The position numbers were made by a program, and so were the translations under genes. Positions 9,132 through 16,140 of a stretch of DNA of 26,644 nt are shown one piece after another. Numbering within the stretch: position 1 is the first letter of the stretch; every line of letters begins with the position of its first letter. The notes under the pieces are model-generated. The model ran no database searches. It saw nothing but the letters and a program-made list of their open reading frames with translations, and had not been told where the DNA came from. Source of the DNA: CAZZBK01 sp964652155 (GTDB lineage: Bacteria; Planctomycetota; Planctomycetia; Pirellulales; PNKZ01); assembly GCA_964652155.1 (NCBI GenBank), contig CAZZBK010000083.1, positions 1 to 26,644 on the forward strand, written 5' to 3'.

Positions 9132-10172
9132 TTATCCCGCCAGTTGCCCACATCCGGCGGCGATGTCGATCCCCCGACGCTGGCGGACGCTCACCTTCAC
9201 TCCCTGCTCGCGCAACGTGCGATGAAACCGCTCGACCGCGCCATGCTCGCCTGGCTCGCCCAGGTATCCTCGCGTGCGATTGAGTGGGATCAGATTGACC
9301 TGCGCGGGGATGTCTCGCACCAGTGCGGCCAATTGCCGGGCCTGATCGACGGAGTCGTTCTGGCCGGCGATCAGCGTCCACTCGAAGAAGACGCGGCGGT
9401 CGAGTTGCCGGGTGTAATAACGACAGGCAGCGAGCAACTCGTCGAGTGGCCAGGTGCGCGCGGCGGGGAGCAAGGCTGCCCGCGCGTCTTGAGTAGCCGC
9501 GTGCAACGAGACCGCGAGTGAATAGGGCCGCCGCTCGTCGGCGAGACGAATGATTCCCGGCACAACACCGACCGTGCTCAGCGTCATGTGCTTGCCGCTG
9601 AGCGCCAGGCCTCCGGGATCATGCAGCAAATCGAGCGACTTGAGCACCGCGTCGTAATTGAGCAACGGCTCTCCCATGCCCATGACCACGACGTTGCGGA
9701 CGGGCCCGGCTTGCTCGGCTCGCAAGACGCGCTCGACAAAGATGACCTGCGATACCATCTCGGCGGTGGTCAAATGACGACTGAAGCCCATTTGACCCGT
9801 CGCACAAAAGACACACCCGAGCGGACAACCCACCTGCGAGCTAAGGCAGACGGTCCAGCGATGGCGCTGCCGCATCAATACGGTCTCGATCGTGCAGCCA
9901 TCGTCGAGCGCGAGCAAGTACTTGCGCGTGTGTTGATCGTCGCTGTCGACCGTGCGAACAAGTCGAGGCAGGTCAAGGCTCATCGAATCCAAAAGCCGTT
10001 CACGCAATCGCACCGGCAGCTCGATCATGTCGGCGACGCTGGGCGCTTGCTCGCGATACAGGTACCGCCAGAGACGAGCCACGTGCGGGCTGGCAACACC
10101 CCAGCGAGCAAAGTGGCCGGCGAGGTCGGCGCGCGTCAGGCCATAGAGCGGCGGCAGATCAGGCGGACTCAT
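9132..10172 (-). CDS. rlmN: RlmN-type radical SAM rRNA adenine-C2 methyltransferase
   Basis: A 346-residue cytoplasmic radical SAM enzyme that, in its family, methylates C2 of A2503 in 23S rRNA and A37 in some tRNAs. The CxxxCxxC cluster is C116-P-L-G-C120-V-F-C123, preceded by C109 of the VCLSSQVGC motif. C341 in the C-terminal IAAGCGQL motif is the methyl-carrying cysteine of RlmN. The motifs GMGEPLLNYDAV and LAVSLHAA are also present, so all residues needed for activity look intact. I chose the ATG at 10172 because it leads directly into the conserved start (PPLYGLTRADL) and gives normal length. The longer frame to 10352 adds 60 low-complexity, Pro/Arg-rich residues, and no clear ribosome site marks either start. 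The next gene upstream is divergent. Confidence 0.92.
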   Translation of the reverse strand: MSPPDLPPLYGLTRADLAGHFARWGVASPHVARLWRYLYREQAPSVADMIELPVRLRERLLDSMSLDLPRLVRTVDSDDQHTRKYLLALDDGCTIETVLMRQRHRWTVCLSSQVGCPLGCVFCATGQMGFSRHLTTAEMVSQVIFVERVLRAEQAGPVRNVVVMGMGEPLLNYDAVLKSLDLLHDPGGLALSGKHMTLSTVGVVPGIIRLADERRPYSLAVSLHAATQDARAALLPAARTWPLDELLAACRYYTRQLDRRVFFEWTLIAGQNDSVDQARQLAALVRDIPAQVNLIPLNRTRGYLGEPGEHGAVERFHRTLREQGVKVSVRQRRGIDIAAGCGQLAG

Positions 10173-10372
10173 GACGGCTTGCCATCGAGCTTGAGCATCG
10201 AGCGGACCTTCAGGCTCGCTTGCTGGAGCACGTCGCGCCGTTGGAGAGGGAACACGAGGGGCATGATTGGGCTCAGGCAGGTCGATGAACGAAGGCACGC
10301 CCGCACAGTATAACGTTCGAGTGTTGCTCGCAATGCGCAGAAACTGGCTCATCACGGTCAACGGTGAAATCG

Positions 10373-10401
10373 TTGTGGCGCGTAGCGAGCCGGGCTACAC
10401 T
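10373..10401 (+). promoter_or_regulatory. Possible sigma70-type promoter for the Gfo/Idh gene
   Basis: TTGTGG (-35) and TACACT (-10) are separated by exactly 17 bases, and the expected transcript start is about 37 bases before the ATG at 10445. Matches to consensus are moderate (3/6 and 4/6). This is the gap shared with the divergent rlmN gene. Confidence 0.35.
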
Positions 10402-10444
10402 GTCGGTTTCCACCCACTCGACCTTTCGTTGACAACGCATTCCC

Positions 10445-11578
10445 ATGAATCCACATCGTCGACAGTTGCTTTCGGCGGCGGCGCTCGCGGCCGGGGCTCA
10501 GTTCATTGCTCCCAACGCGCAGGCCGCGAATCCGCCACACACGCCCGAAAAGGTCCTGAAAATCGGCGTTGTCTCGGCCCGCATCCAAGGCAAGCCGCAA
10601 CGGCTCAACGGCCATACCTGGCACTTTGCCCAGTACTTTCATCCTGAGTGCAACCTCGACGCGATCAAAAAATACAAAGACCCAGGCACGGTCGCGCTGT
10701 TTCACAACTACCTGCGCAATCCGCAAATGACGTTCAATCGCTGGCCGTTTGGCAACACGGTCATCTCGCACTATTACGAGCAAGACCCTGAAATTGCCAA
10801 GATCTTCTGCGAGGCATTCCCGGGCGTGCGGGTCTGCACCTCGCTGGAGCAAATGGTCCAAGAGGTCGACGCCGTGTGGGTTGGCGACGCCAGCGGTTAT
10901 GGCGAAGATCATTTCGATCTCTGCGCACCGGGATTGGCCAAGGGGCTGCCGACGTTTTGCGACAAGCCGATCGGCGCGTCGGTCGCCGGCACTCGCAAGA
11001 TTCTGGAATTCGCCCGGAAACACAAAGCGCCGCTCATGTCGTCGAGCCTGTATCGTCACCAGTGGGGCACCGAGGAAACGCTCCGCATGAAGGCCTCGGG
11101 CGAGTATGGCCCGTTGAATTACGTGCTCGCGTCGCAGGCCGGTGCGCATGACTACGATCGCTGGGTGATTTATGGACAGCATCCGGTCTGGATGGTGATG
11201 ACCCTCTGCGGGCCAGGGGTCGAGGCGGTCAACATGGTCGAGTATGGCAACACGTGTCACGTGCTCGTTACCTATCCCGACAAGCCGCCAGCCCAGGTCT
11301 GGTGTGGCCGTCCCGATGCCGCGCCGCGCTACTCCTCGACGACCGCGTTCTTTGCCAAGAAAGCCTACACCTACTCGCCAGCCATCGAAGACCATTACTG
11401 GTATGGGCATCACTATCAGATGCTCAACATGGCCGACACCTTCCGCCGCATGGTGATGACGGGTGTTGAACCGGTGCCGCACCAGGAGATTCTGGAGGTG
11501 ACCGCGATCATCCACGCGGGGGTCAAGTCGCTGGGTGAGAAGAGCCGACTGGTGGCGCTGGCCGAAGTGATGAGCTGA
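10445..11578 (+). CDS. Gfo/Idh/MocA-family oxidoreductase, twin-arginine exported
   Basis: A 377-residue protein with a twin-arginine leader (HRRQLLSAAALAAGAQF), so probably exported folded. The Rossmann-type N-terminal half begins KVLKIGVVSA and contains D173-K174-P175 (CDKPIG), equivalent to the EKP motif in this family; the C-terminal half is the Gfo/Idh/MocA alpha/beta domain. The usual GxGxxG dinucleotide loop is not evident after the first strand (IGVVSARIQGK), so NAD(P) binding may be altered. Family members oxidise or reduce sugars and related polyols; the substrate is unknown. It is transcribed alone, with divergent and convergent neighbours. The ATG start is 37 bases past a candidate promoter but lacks a good ribosome site. 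Confidence 0.85.
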   Translation: MNPHRRQLLSAAALAAGAQFIAPNAQAANPPHTPEKVLKIGVVSARIQGKPQRLNGHTWHFAQYFHPECNLDAIKKYKDPGTVALFHNYLRNPQMTFNRWPFGNTVISHYYEQDPEIAKIFCEAFPGVRVCTSLEQMVQEVDAVWVGDASGYGEDHFDLCAPGLAKGLPTFCDKPIGASVAGTRKILEFARKHKAPLMSSSLYRHQWGTEETLRMKASGEYGPLNYVLASQAGAHDYDRWVIYGQHPVWMVMTLCGPGVEAVNMVEYGNTCHVLVTYPDKPPAQVWCGRPDAAPRYSSTTAFFAKKAYTYSPAIEDHYWYGHHYQMLNMADTFRRMVMTGVEPVPHQEILEVTAIIHAGVKSLGEKSRLVALAEVMS

Positions 11579-11723
11579 ACGTCAACCGCACAACGACGTC
11601 GTCCCAAGAGCAGAAAAGGGGGAGCGCCGAATCCTTTCAGCACTGAGTCCCCTCGCCAAGCGATCGAATCCATCCGACCACTGCGAGGAAAATTAACAGA
11701 CAGCTCACCCAAAGGGCAACGTC

Positions 11724-11747
11724 AGTTTTTTAGCGGCTCAAAAAACT
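11724..11747 (+). terminator. AT-rich hairpin past the Gfo/Idh gene
   Basis: Perfect 8-bp arms (agtttttt / aaaaaact) flank an 8-base loop, with a five-T run shortly after on the plus strand. It is a candidate terminator for the rightward gene ending at 11578, although 146 bases downstream of that stop. Confidence 0.35.
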
Positions 11748-11777
11748 TGACTTGTATTTTTCGGCCGTATTCAAACG

Positions 11778-11812
11778 CGACCGGCACCACCCTCAGCGAG
11801 CGGTGCCGGTCG
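11778..11812. terminator. Strong hairpin between convergent genes
   Basis: Perfect 11-bp arms (cgaccggcacc / ggtgccggtcg) with a 13-base loop lie 21 bases past the stop of the leftward copper-storage gene and in the convergent gap with the rightward oxidoreductase gene. Symmetry would let it act in both directions; there is no adjacent T tract. Confidence 0.5.
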
Positions 11813-11832
11813 TCGCGAACGATCCGTCCCCA

Positions 11833-12243
11833 TTAGCTGCGGGCGGCCTTGCAGGCGGCCGCGCATTTACGGCACGTTTCGGCGCACATCTTGCAACAGT
11901 CCTTGCCCGACTTCTCGCAGCGTTCAGCGCAAGCCGTGCACATCTTTTCGCACATCACGCACGTGTCAAACGCGATGGGCAAACCCTGCTCGCACGCCGC
12001 GGCACACGCCAAGCACATGTGATGACAGGCTTCGCACTGCTTGGCGCAGACGGGATTGTCCGCGCGGCAGCACAGATCGCAATTCTTGCAAGCGGCCGCG
12101 CACTCACGGCACGTTTTGACGCAAGCATTGCTGACCTTCCCCTCGGCGCCAAGCGCCGCGCGATGGAGCAGCCACGCGCTCCCCGCCACGCCCAGCACGC
12201 CCCGCAACCAAGTCCGTCGAGCCCAAAAAGTCATATTCATCAT
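11833..12243 (-). CDS. Exported four-helix-bundle copper-storage-type protein (Csp-like), 24 Cys
   Basis: A 136-residue protein. A twin-arginine-like leader (WARRTWLRGVLGVAGSAWLLHRAALGA) is followed by ~100 residues with 24 cysteines at 41, 45, 48, 52, 55, 58, 59, 66, 70, 73, 77, 80, 84, 95, 98, 102, 105, 109, 116, 117, 120, 124, 127 and 131. The 3-4 residue spacing places them along helix faces, as in Csp1/Csp3 four-helix proteins that store Cu(I) inside the bundle; those are known with about 13-18 cysteines. Extra His are at 74-75. The start follows GGGAG by five bases; an ATG one codon later is equally possible. It lies downstream of another Cys-rich exported protein in the same direction, suggesting a shared role in copper or thiophilic-metal handling outside the cytoplasm. 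Confidence 0.85.
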   Translation of the reverse strand: MMNMTFWARRTWLRGVLGVAGSAWLLHRAALGAEGKVSNACVKTCRECAAACKNCDLCCRADNPVCAKQCEACHHMCLACAAACEQGLPIAFDTCVMCEKMCTACAERCEKSGKDCCKMCAETCRKCAAACKAARS

Positions 12244-12354
12244 GAACACTCCCGGTAAAAATAGGTCGTAAATTCTCGTGTGCATTGTTGAAGTCGCAAC
12301 AGCGCAAGCATCTCGCGCGGCGGACTTCAGGTGTTGAAACAGCTCCACAAGTCA

Positions 12355-12374
12355 CCGGCGCAAAAAGACGCCGG
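12355..12374 (-). terminator. Hairpin just past the small Cys-rich gene
   Basis: A 6-bp GC stem (ccggcg / cgccgg) with an eight-base loop that reads TCTTTTTG on the minus strand sits 12 bases past the stop at 12386, in the 142-base gap before the copper-storage gene. It could attenuate read-through between the two genes. The T run is in the loop rather than after the stem, so this is not a standard terminator. Confidence 0.3.
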
Positions 12375-12385
12375 CGAGGCGCGCA

Positions 12386-12814
12386 TTAGCAGCGCCAGCA
12401 GCACAACTGCGGTCGAGATCGTGCCGCAATGGAGAAGTGTCGGTCCCATCGAACCGGTGAGCCACGAAGATCGACCGGCAAAGTCACCAGCGGCGCGGCA
12501 TGGTCGAGTACCAAGTGTCCATCGAACCGGCTCAAACGCTTGATGGTTTGCAGAGCGGGGTCCTGACAGACGCAACTTCCCGCCGCCTTGTCAGGCCTAG
12601 CCTGCGCCCCTTGCGGGGTCGCGGCACAGGCACAGCACGACTTTGCTGGCTGGAACACCACGGGGGTACAACAATGATGCGAACACGCCTTGGATTCGCC
12701 GCCCAGCGAACAGCACCATTTTTGCGGCAACAGCAGCGTGGCGGCCGTCAGCAGCAGCGTTAGCACACGCAGGCCCAGCACCATGGCTTGTCTCGAAATG
12801 AACGAGGATTTCAT
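12386..12814 (-). CDS. Small exported Cys-rich protein, no recognised family
   Basis: I do not recognise this 142-residue protein. It has a basic N-terminus and a hydrophobic segment (~12-30, VLGLRVLTLLLTAATLLLP), so it is exported or membrane-anchored. Thirteen cysteines follow, many in pairs: 34-35, 44, 48-49, 60-61, 63, 81, 83, 138-139 and 142. His46-47 lie beside one pair (CSHHCC), and single His follow at 100, 105 and 126. This suggests metal binding or disulfides, but no function can be assigned. It precedes the copper-storage-type gene on the same strand by 142 bases and has a good promoter just upstream. An internal ATG at 12784 would give a shorter protein without the basic N-terminal segment. 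Codon texture is like its neighbours. Confidence 0.65.
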   Translation of the reverse strand: MKSSFISRQAMVLGLRVLTLLLTAATLLLPQKWCCSLGGESKACSHHCCTPVVFQPAKSCCACAATPQGAQARPDKAAGSCVCQDPALQTIKRLSRFDGHLVLDHAAPLVTLPVDLRGSPVRWDRHFSIAARSRPQLCCWRC

Positions 12815-12828
12815 CCCAGAACGATTTC

Positions 12829-12857
12829 ATTATAGGAGTCGGTCGCTGGCGAGACAA
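12829..12857 (-). promoter_or_regulatory. Promoter for the Cys-rich / copper-storage genes
   Basis: Reading leftward, TTGTCT (12857-12852) and a perfect TATAAT (12834-12829) are separated by exactly 17 bases. The -10 box is only about 14 bases from the ATG at 12814, so the transcript leader would be very short (under ~10 bases). This supports leaderless-like initiation or an internal start at 12784. Confidence 0.55.
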
Positions 12858-12903
12858 CCGAACTTTGCGCAACCATCGACTCGTGGTCAGGCCGCATTGC
12901 TTC

Positions 12904-12909
12904 TATACT
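12904..12909 (+). promoter_or_regulatory. Possible -10 element for the amidohydrolase gene
   Basis: TATACT lies 25 bases before the ATG at 12935, placing a transcript start about 19 bases upstream of it. No convincing -35 is visible at the usual distance. It lies in the divergent gap shared with the Cys-rich gene promoter. Confidence 0.3.
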
Positions 12910-12934
12910 GATTCACACCTCAAGGGAGATTGTG

Positions 12935-14629
12935 ATGCGCTGCTCAGCTATGGCCCGGGCGATCGTTGTTCTCTGGACCCTGCTTCTTTTCTCGGCACAA
13001 GCGGTGGCCCAGCCGCTTGATGATGTGCGGATCATGGGCGGACGGATCGTTGATGGCACGGGTAACCCCTGGTACTACGGCGATGTCGCCATTCGCGACG
13101 GACGCGTCGCAGCCGTGGGACAACTGCCGCCAGGCGAAGCTCACAAAACGATCGATGCCCGCGGTCTTGTCGTGGCCCCAGGGTTTATTGACATCCATTC
13201 GCACAGCGACTACCTGCTGCTCGAAGACGGCGCGGCGCAGAGCAAGATTCGCCAGGGAGTAACGACCGATGTGCTCGGCGAAGGGGATTCGGCCGCGCCC
13301 AATCGCGGTCTGCGCGGCGCGGCGGCAAATGCATCCATCGACAAGTCTCGTTGGCCCAGCTTCACGGCTTATTTTGAAGCGGTTGAGCGCAGCGGTATTG
13401 CGATCAACGTGGCCTCGTATGTCGGCATCAATAACGTGTGGCAGTCGGTGATGGGCAGTTCGTTCACGCGTCCCAACGAAGAGCAATTTCAACAGATGGA
13501 ACAACTCGTCGACGAAGCGATGCGCGACGGGGCGCTGGGCCTGTCGACCTATCTGATGATGCCTCCCGGCGCGCTCGCCACGACCGACGACCTTGTGCGT
13601 TTGTGTCGGGTCGTCGCGCGACACCAAGGCATCTACTCCACCCACATTCGCACTGAAGGGGCCGGCGTGTTCGACGCGGTTCGCGAGGCGATCAAGATCG
13701 GCGAGCGCGCTGGCGTGTCGGTCGACATCATCCATCTGAAAATTGCCGACGAACAGTGCTGGGGACGGATGAACGAGATCGTCGCGCTCATCGACTCGGC
13801 CCGGCAGCGGGGCCTCAACGTGCAGGCCAACGTTTATCCCTATACGCGCGGGAACAATAACCTGTCGAGCATCATCCCCCCCTGGGCACATGAAGGGGGC
13901 ACAACGGCCATGCTCGCGCGGCTCAAAGATCCCTCGCAACGAGCCAAACTCAAGCAAGACATCAACGGCGGCATCGACGGTTGGTACAACCACTACACGG
14001 CCGTGGGGCGCGATTGGAGCCGAATGCTCGTCGCCGCCGAGAACCGCTACCAAGGCCTCACGATGGATCGGGTCATGGCGCTGCGCACCGCCGGCAAGGC
14101 GACGAGCGACCCGCTCGACGAATTCTTCGCGCTGCTCATCGAGGAAAACGGCTCGGTGAGCACCGTCTTTGCGCATCATACCGAAGAGGATATGAACCGA
14201 GCGCTCACGCAGCCCTGGTGCTCGATCGGTAGTGACGGCTCGGCGTATGCCATCGCGGGAGCGTTGCGGCGCGGCAACCCGCATCCACGCAACTTCGGCA
14301 CGTTTCCCCGGGTCCTCGGCGAATACGTGCGCGAACGCAAGTTGCTCACGCTCGAAGACGCCATCCGCAAGATGACCTCGCTCAACGCCCTGAAAATGGG
14401 GCTCACCGATCGGGGTCTGCTCCGCGCGGGTCAGGCGGCCGATGTCACGGTGTTCGCCCCCGACAAAGTGATCGATCGGGCCACCTACACCGAGCCGTTC
14501 CAGTACAGCGTGGGAATCGAGTACGTGCTGGTCAACGGTCAACTCGTGCTCGATCGCGGCGAGCACACCGGCGCACGGCCAGGCCGAGCTTTGCGGAAGA
14601 CGGGCGTCGCCACCCAACGGCGATCCTAG
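12935..14629 (+). CDS. Exported D-aminoacylase-type amidohydrolase
   Basis: A 564-residue amidohydrolase with a cleavable signal peptide (to ~25, ending AVAQP), so probably periplasmic. Family members remove N-acyl groups from D-amino acids or related compounds. Metal-site motifs: H88-S-H90-SD after APGFIDI, H237 in STHIRTEG, H267 in IIHLKIA, and D434 in GSDGSAYA. The position where classical D-aminoacylase has a zinc-ligand cysteine (VTTxxxGNCG) reads VTTDVLGEGDS, with Glu116 in its place, as in a broad subgroup of putative D-amidohydrolases. The ATG is set six bases after GGGAG; a GTG one codon earlier is too close. It is flanked by a divergent and a convergent gene, so it is likely a single-gene unit. 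The true substrate is unknown. Confidence 0.87.
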   Translation: MRCSAMARAIVVLWTLLLFSAQAVAQPLDDVRIMGGRIVDGTGNPWYYGDVAIRDGRVAAVGQLPPGEAHKTIDARGLVVAPGFIDIHSHSDYLLLEDGAAQSKIRQGVTTDVLGEGDSAAPNRGLRGAAANASIDKSRWPSFTAYFEAVERSGIAINVASYVGINNVWQSVMGSSFTRPNEEQFQQMEQLVDEAMRDGALGLSTYLMMPPGALATTDDLVRLCRVVARHQGIYSTHIRTEGAGVFDAVREAIKIGERAGVSVDIIHLKIADEQCWGRMNEIVALIDSARQRGLNVQANVYPYTRGNNNLSSIIPPWAHEGGTTAMLARLKDPSQRAKLKQDINGGIDGWYNHYTAVGRDWSRMLVAAENRYQGLTMDRVMALRTAGKATSDPLDEFFALLIEENGSVSTVFAHHTEEDMNRALTQPWCSIGSDGSAYAIAGALRRGNPHPRNFGTFPRVLGEYVRERKLLTLEDAIRKMTSLNALKMGLTDRGLLRAGQAADVTVFAPDKVIDRATYTEPFQYSVGIEYVLVNGQLVLDRGEHTGARPGRALRKTGVATQRRS

Positions 14630-14671
14630 GGCTTTGTCAGAACCCAATGGCTGTATTCGCCAGGCCTTCTT

Positions 14672-16018
14672 TCATCCCTTCCTGCCAATGCAGTACAGAT
14701 ACTCCTGACGCGTGCCGCCGTCGCGATATCCGACGCGCAAGAAGATCTGAGAGCCCACGACGGCCGGACTCGGAAACGAGTCGTCGCCGAGCTTGTTCTC
14801 AGAGAGTAACTCGAACCGGGCGCTGTTGGCGCGGAAGACGTAGAGCGTGCCCAGCTCGTTGGCCCAATAGATGCGGTCCTCGACAAGCACCGGCGAGGCA
14901 CTCACAGGCCCCTTGAGCCGCTCTCGCCACATCTCCTGGCCATCCGCGACGCGCCAGCAATACAGGATCCCGTTATCGGTGAGCCCGTAGACAAACCCCT
15001 GATGCGCCATGATCGATTGCTCGTAACAGCGTTGCGGATTACGCCACACGACCCGCGCGCTGCCATCGGCCTTGACCGCCACGGTCTCGGCCTTCGGGTA
15101 GCCGCCGCTGGCAATCACCGTGTCGCCGTCCCAGACGATCGTGCCGCAGGTCGCGGCCGCGGTGCCCGGGGCCTTCCAGAGCTCCTTGCCCGTCGCCGGG
15201 TCGTAGCTCGTCACATGATCGGCACCACTGATGAGCATCTGATCGCGGCCGCTCAGGTGAGCCACGACCGGAGAGGAGTAAGTTGTGTTCTTGAGTCGTG
15301 GCGTGTGCCAGACGGTCTTGCCGGTCATGCGATTCACGGCCGTCATGCCGCTGTCGCCAAAATCTTCGGCGGATACGATCACCAGATCGCGATACACCAG
15401 CGGCGACGGGCCGTAACCGTATTCATACCGCTTCGGATCGAACGACAAGACCTGCTGTTGCCAGAGCTGTTTGCCGTCGAGATCGAGTGCGGTGAGGTGG
15501 ATGGCCGCGTGATGATGCATTGCCGCGAAGAGTCGTTCGCCGTCGCAAGCGAGTGTGCTGCTGCTGTGCGTGTTGTTGTTGTGGATGCGACTGGCGAAGC
15601 CGCCGCGACTGAGTTCGACGTTCCACAGCGGCTTGCCGCTCGCGCGATCGTAGGCCGCGACCGACTGGGTCTTGGCAGTCTCGTCGGCCGTGGCCAGAAA
15701 GACCCGATGACCCACGACGATCGGCGACGAGTGCCCGCGCCCCGGCACGTTCGCCCTCCAGATCACGTTCTCGGTGGCGCTAAACTTGATCGGTGCCGAC
15801 GCGGACGGGTGCGCTTTGCCGTTGCGCGACGGTCCACGCCACCAGGGCCAATCGCGCTCGGCGTCGAGCTGGGGGAAGTCGCCGATCCCTTGCTCGGCAA
15901 CCGTCGCGGCAGCCAGTTTCGCCGGCGTCGAAGGTTTCTGGGCCGTCGACTCGTTCGCGGCTTGGGTGCAGCCCAGCAGGGCCAGAACAATCGTCAGCAA
16001 GATGCCACGACGGAGCAT
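14672..16018 (-). CDS. PQQ-type beta-propeller lipoprotein
   Basis: A 448-residue protein beginning with a lipoprotein signal peptide; the lipobox is LLGC with Cys17, so the mature protein is lipid-anchored in a membrane. The rest consists of repeated blades of the PQQ-like/YVTN-type propeller: WPWWRGPSRNG, VAYDRASGKPLWNVEL, ALDLDGKQLWQQQ, AVNRMTGKTVWHTP, SYDPATGKELWKAPG, YCWRVADGQEMWRERL, IYWANELGTLYVFRA. This is the common planctomycete outer membrane/periplasmic beta-propeller type. Such proteins are related to BamB or PQQ enzymes, but the catalytic residues of quinoprotein dehydrogenases are not apparent, so a scaffold role is more likely. The ATG follows GAGGAC. It is convergent with the amidohydrolase. 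Confidence 0.85.
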   Translation of the reverse strand: MLRRGILLTIVLALLGCTQAANESTAQKPSTPAKLAAATVAEQGIGDFPQLDAERDWPWWRGPSRNGKAHPSASAPIKFSATENVIWRANVPGRGHSSPIVVGHRVFLATADETAKTQSVAAYDRASGKPLWNVELSRGGFASRIHNNNTHSSSTLACDGERLFAAMHHHAAIHLTALDLDGKQLWQQQVLSFDPKRYEYGYGPSPLVYRDLVIVSAEDFGDSGMTAVNRMTGKTVWHTPRLKNTTYSSPVVAHLSGRDQMLISGADHVTSYDPATGKELWKAPGTAAATCGTIVWDGDTVIASGGYPKAETVAVKADGSARVVWRNPQRCYEQSIMAHQGFVYGLTDNGILYCWRVADGQEMWRERLKGPVSASPVLVEDRIYWANELGTLYVFRANSARFELLSENKLGDDSFPSPAVVGSQIFLRVGYRDGGTRQEYLYCIGRKG

Positions 16019-16140
16019 GTGCGCGTCCTCGATAAAAAAAGCGGAATAGGAAAAGCCGAAAGCGGAACCATGAGAGAGTACGGGCAGTCGATCTGTCCGC
16101 TTTCCCCTCGCCGCTCTGCGATTTCAATGGGGCAGGTTAA

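Noticed and set aside
10358..11515. 385-codon minus-strand frame over the Gfo/Idh gene
   Set aside because: Antisense to a well-supported gene and without family motifs.
3762..12814. A single copper operon joining the PHM-like gene, the Csp-like gene and the RND pump
   Set aside because: The genes are separated by unrelated genes and lie in different transcription units; the RND pump has HAE1 rather than metal-pump features.
12944..14647. 567-codon open frame on the minus strand opposite the amidohydrolase gene
   Set aside because: It is antisense to a gene with clear family motifs, has no recognisable domains, and is rich in Arg/His as expected of a GC-rich shadow frame.
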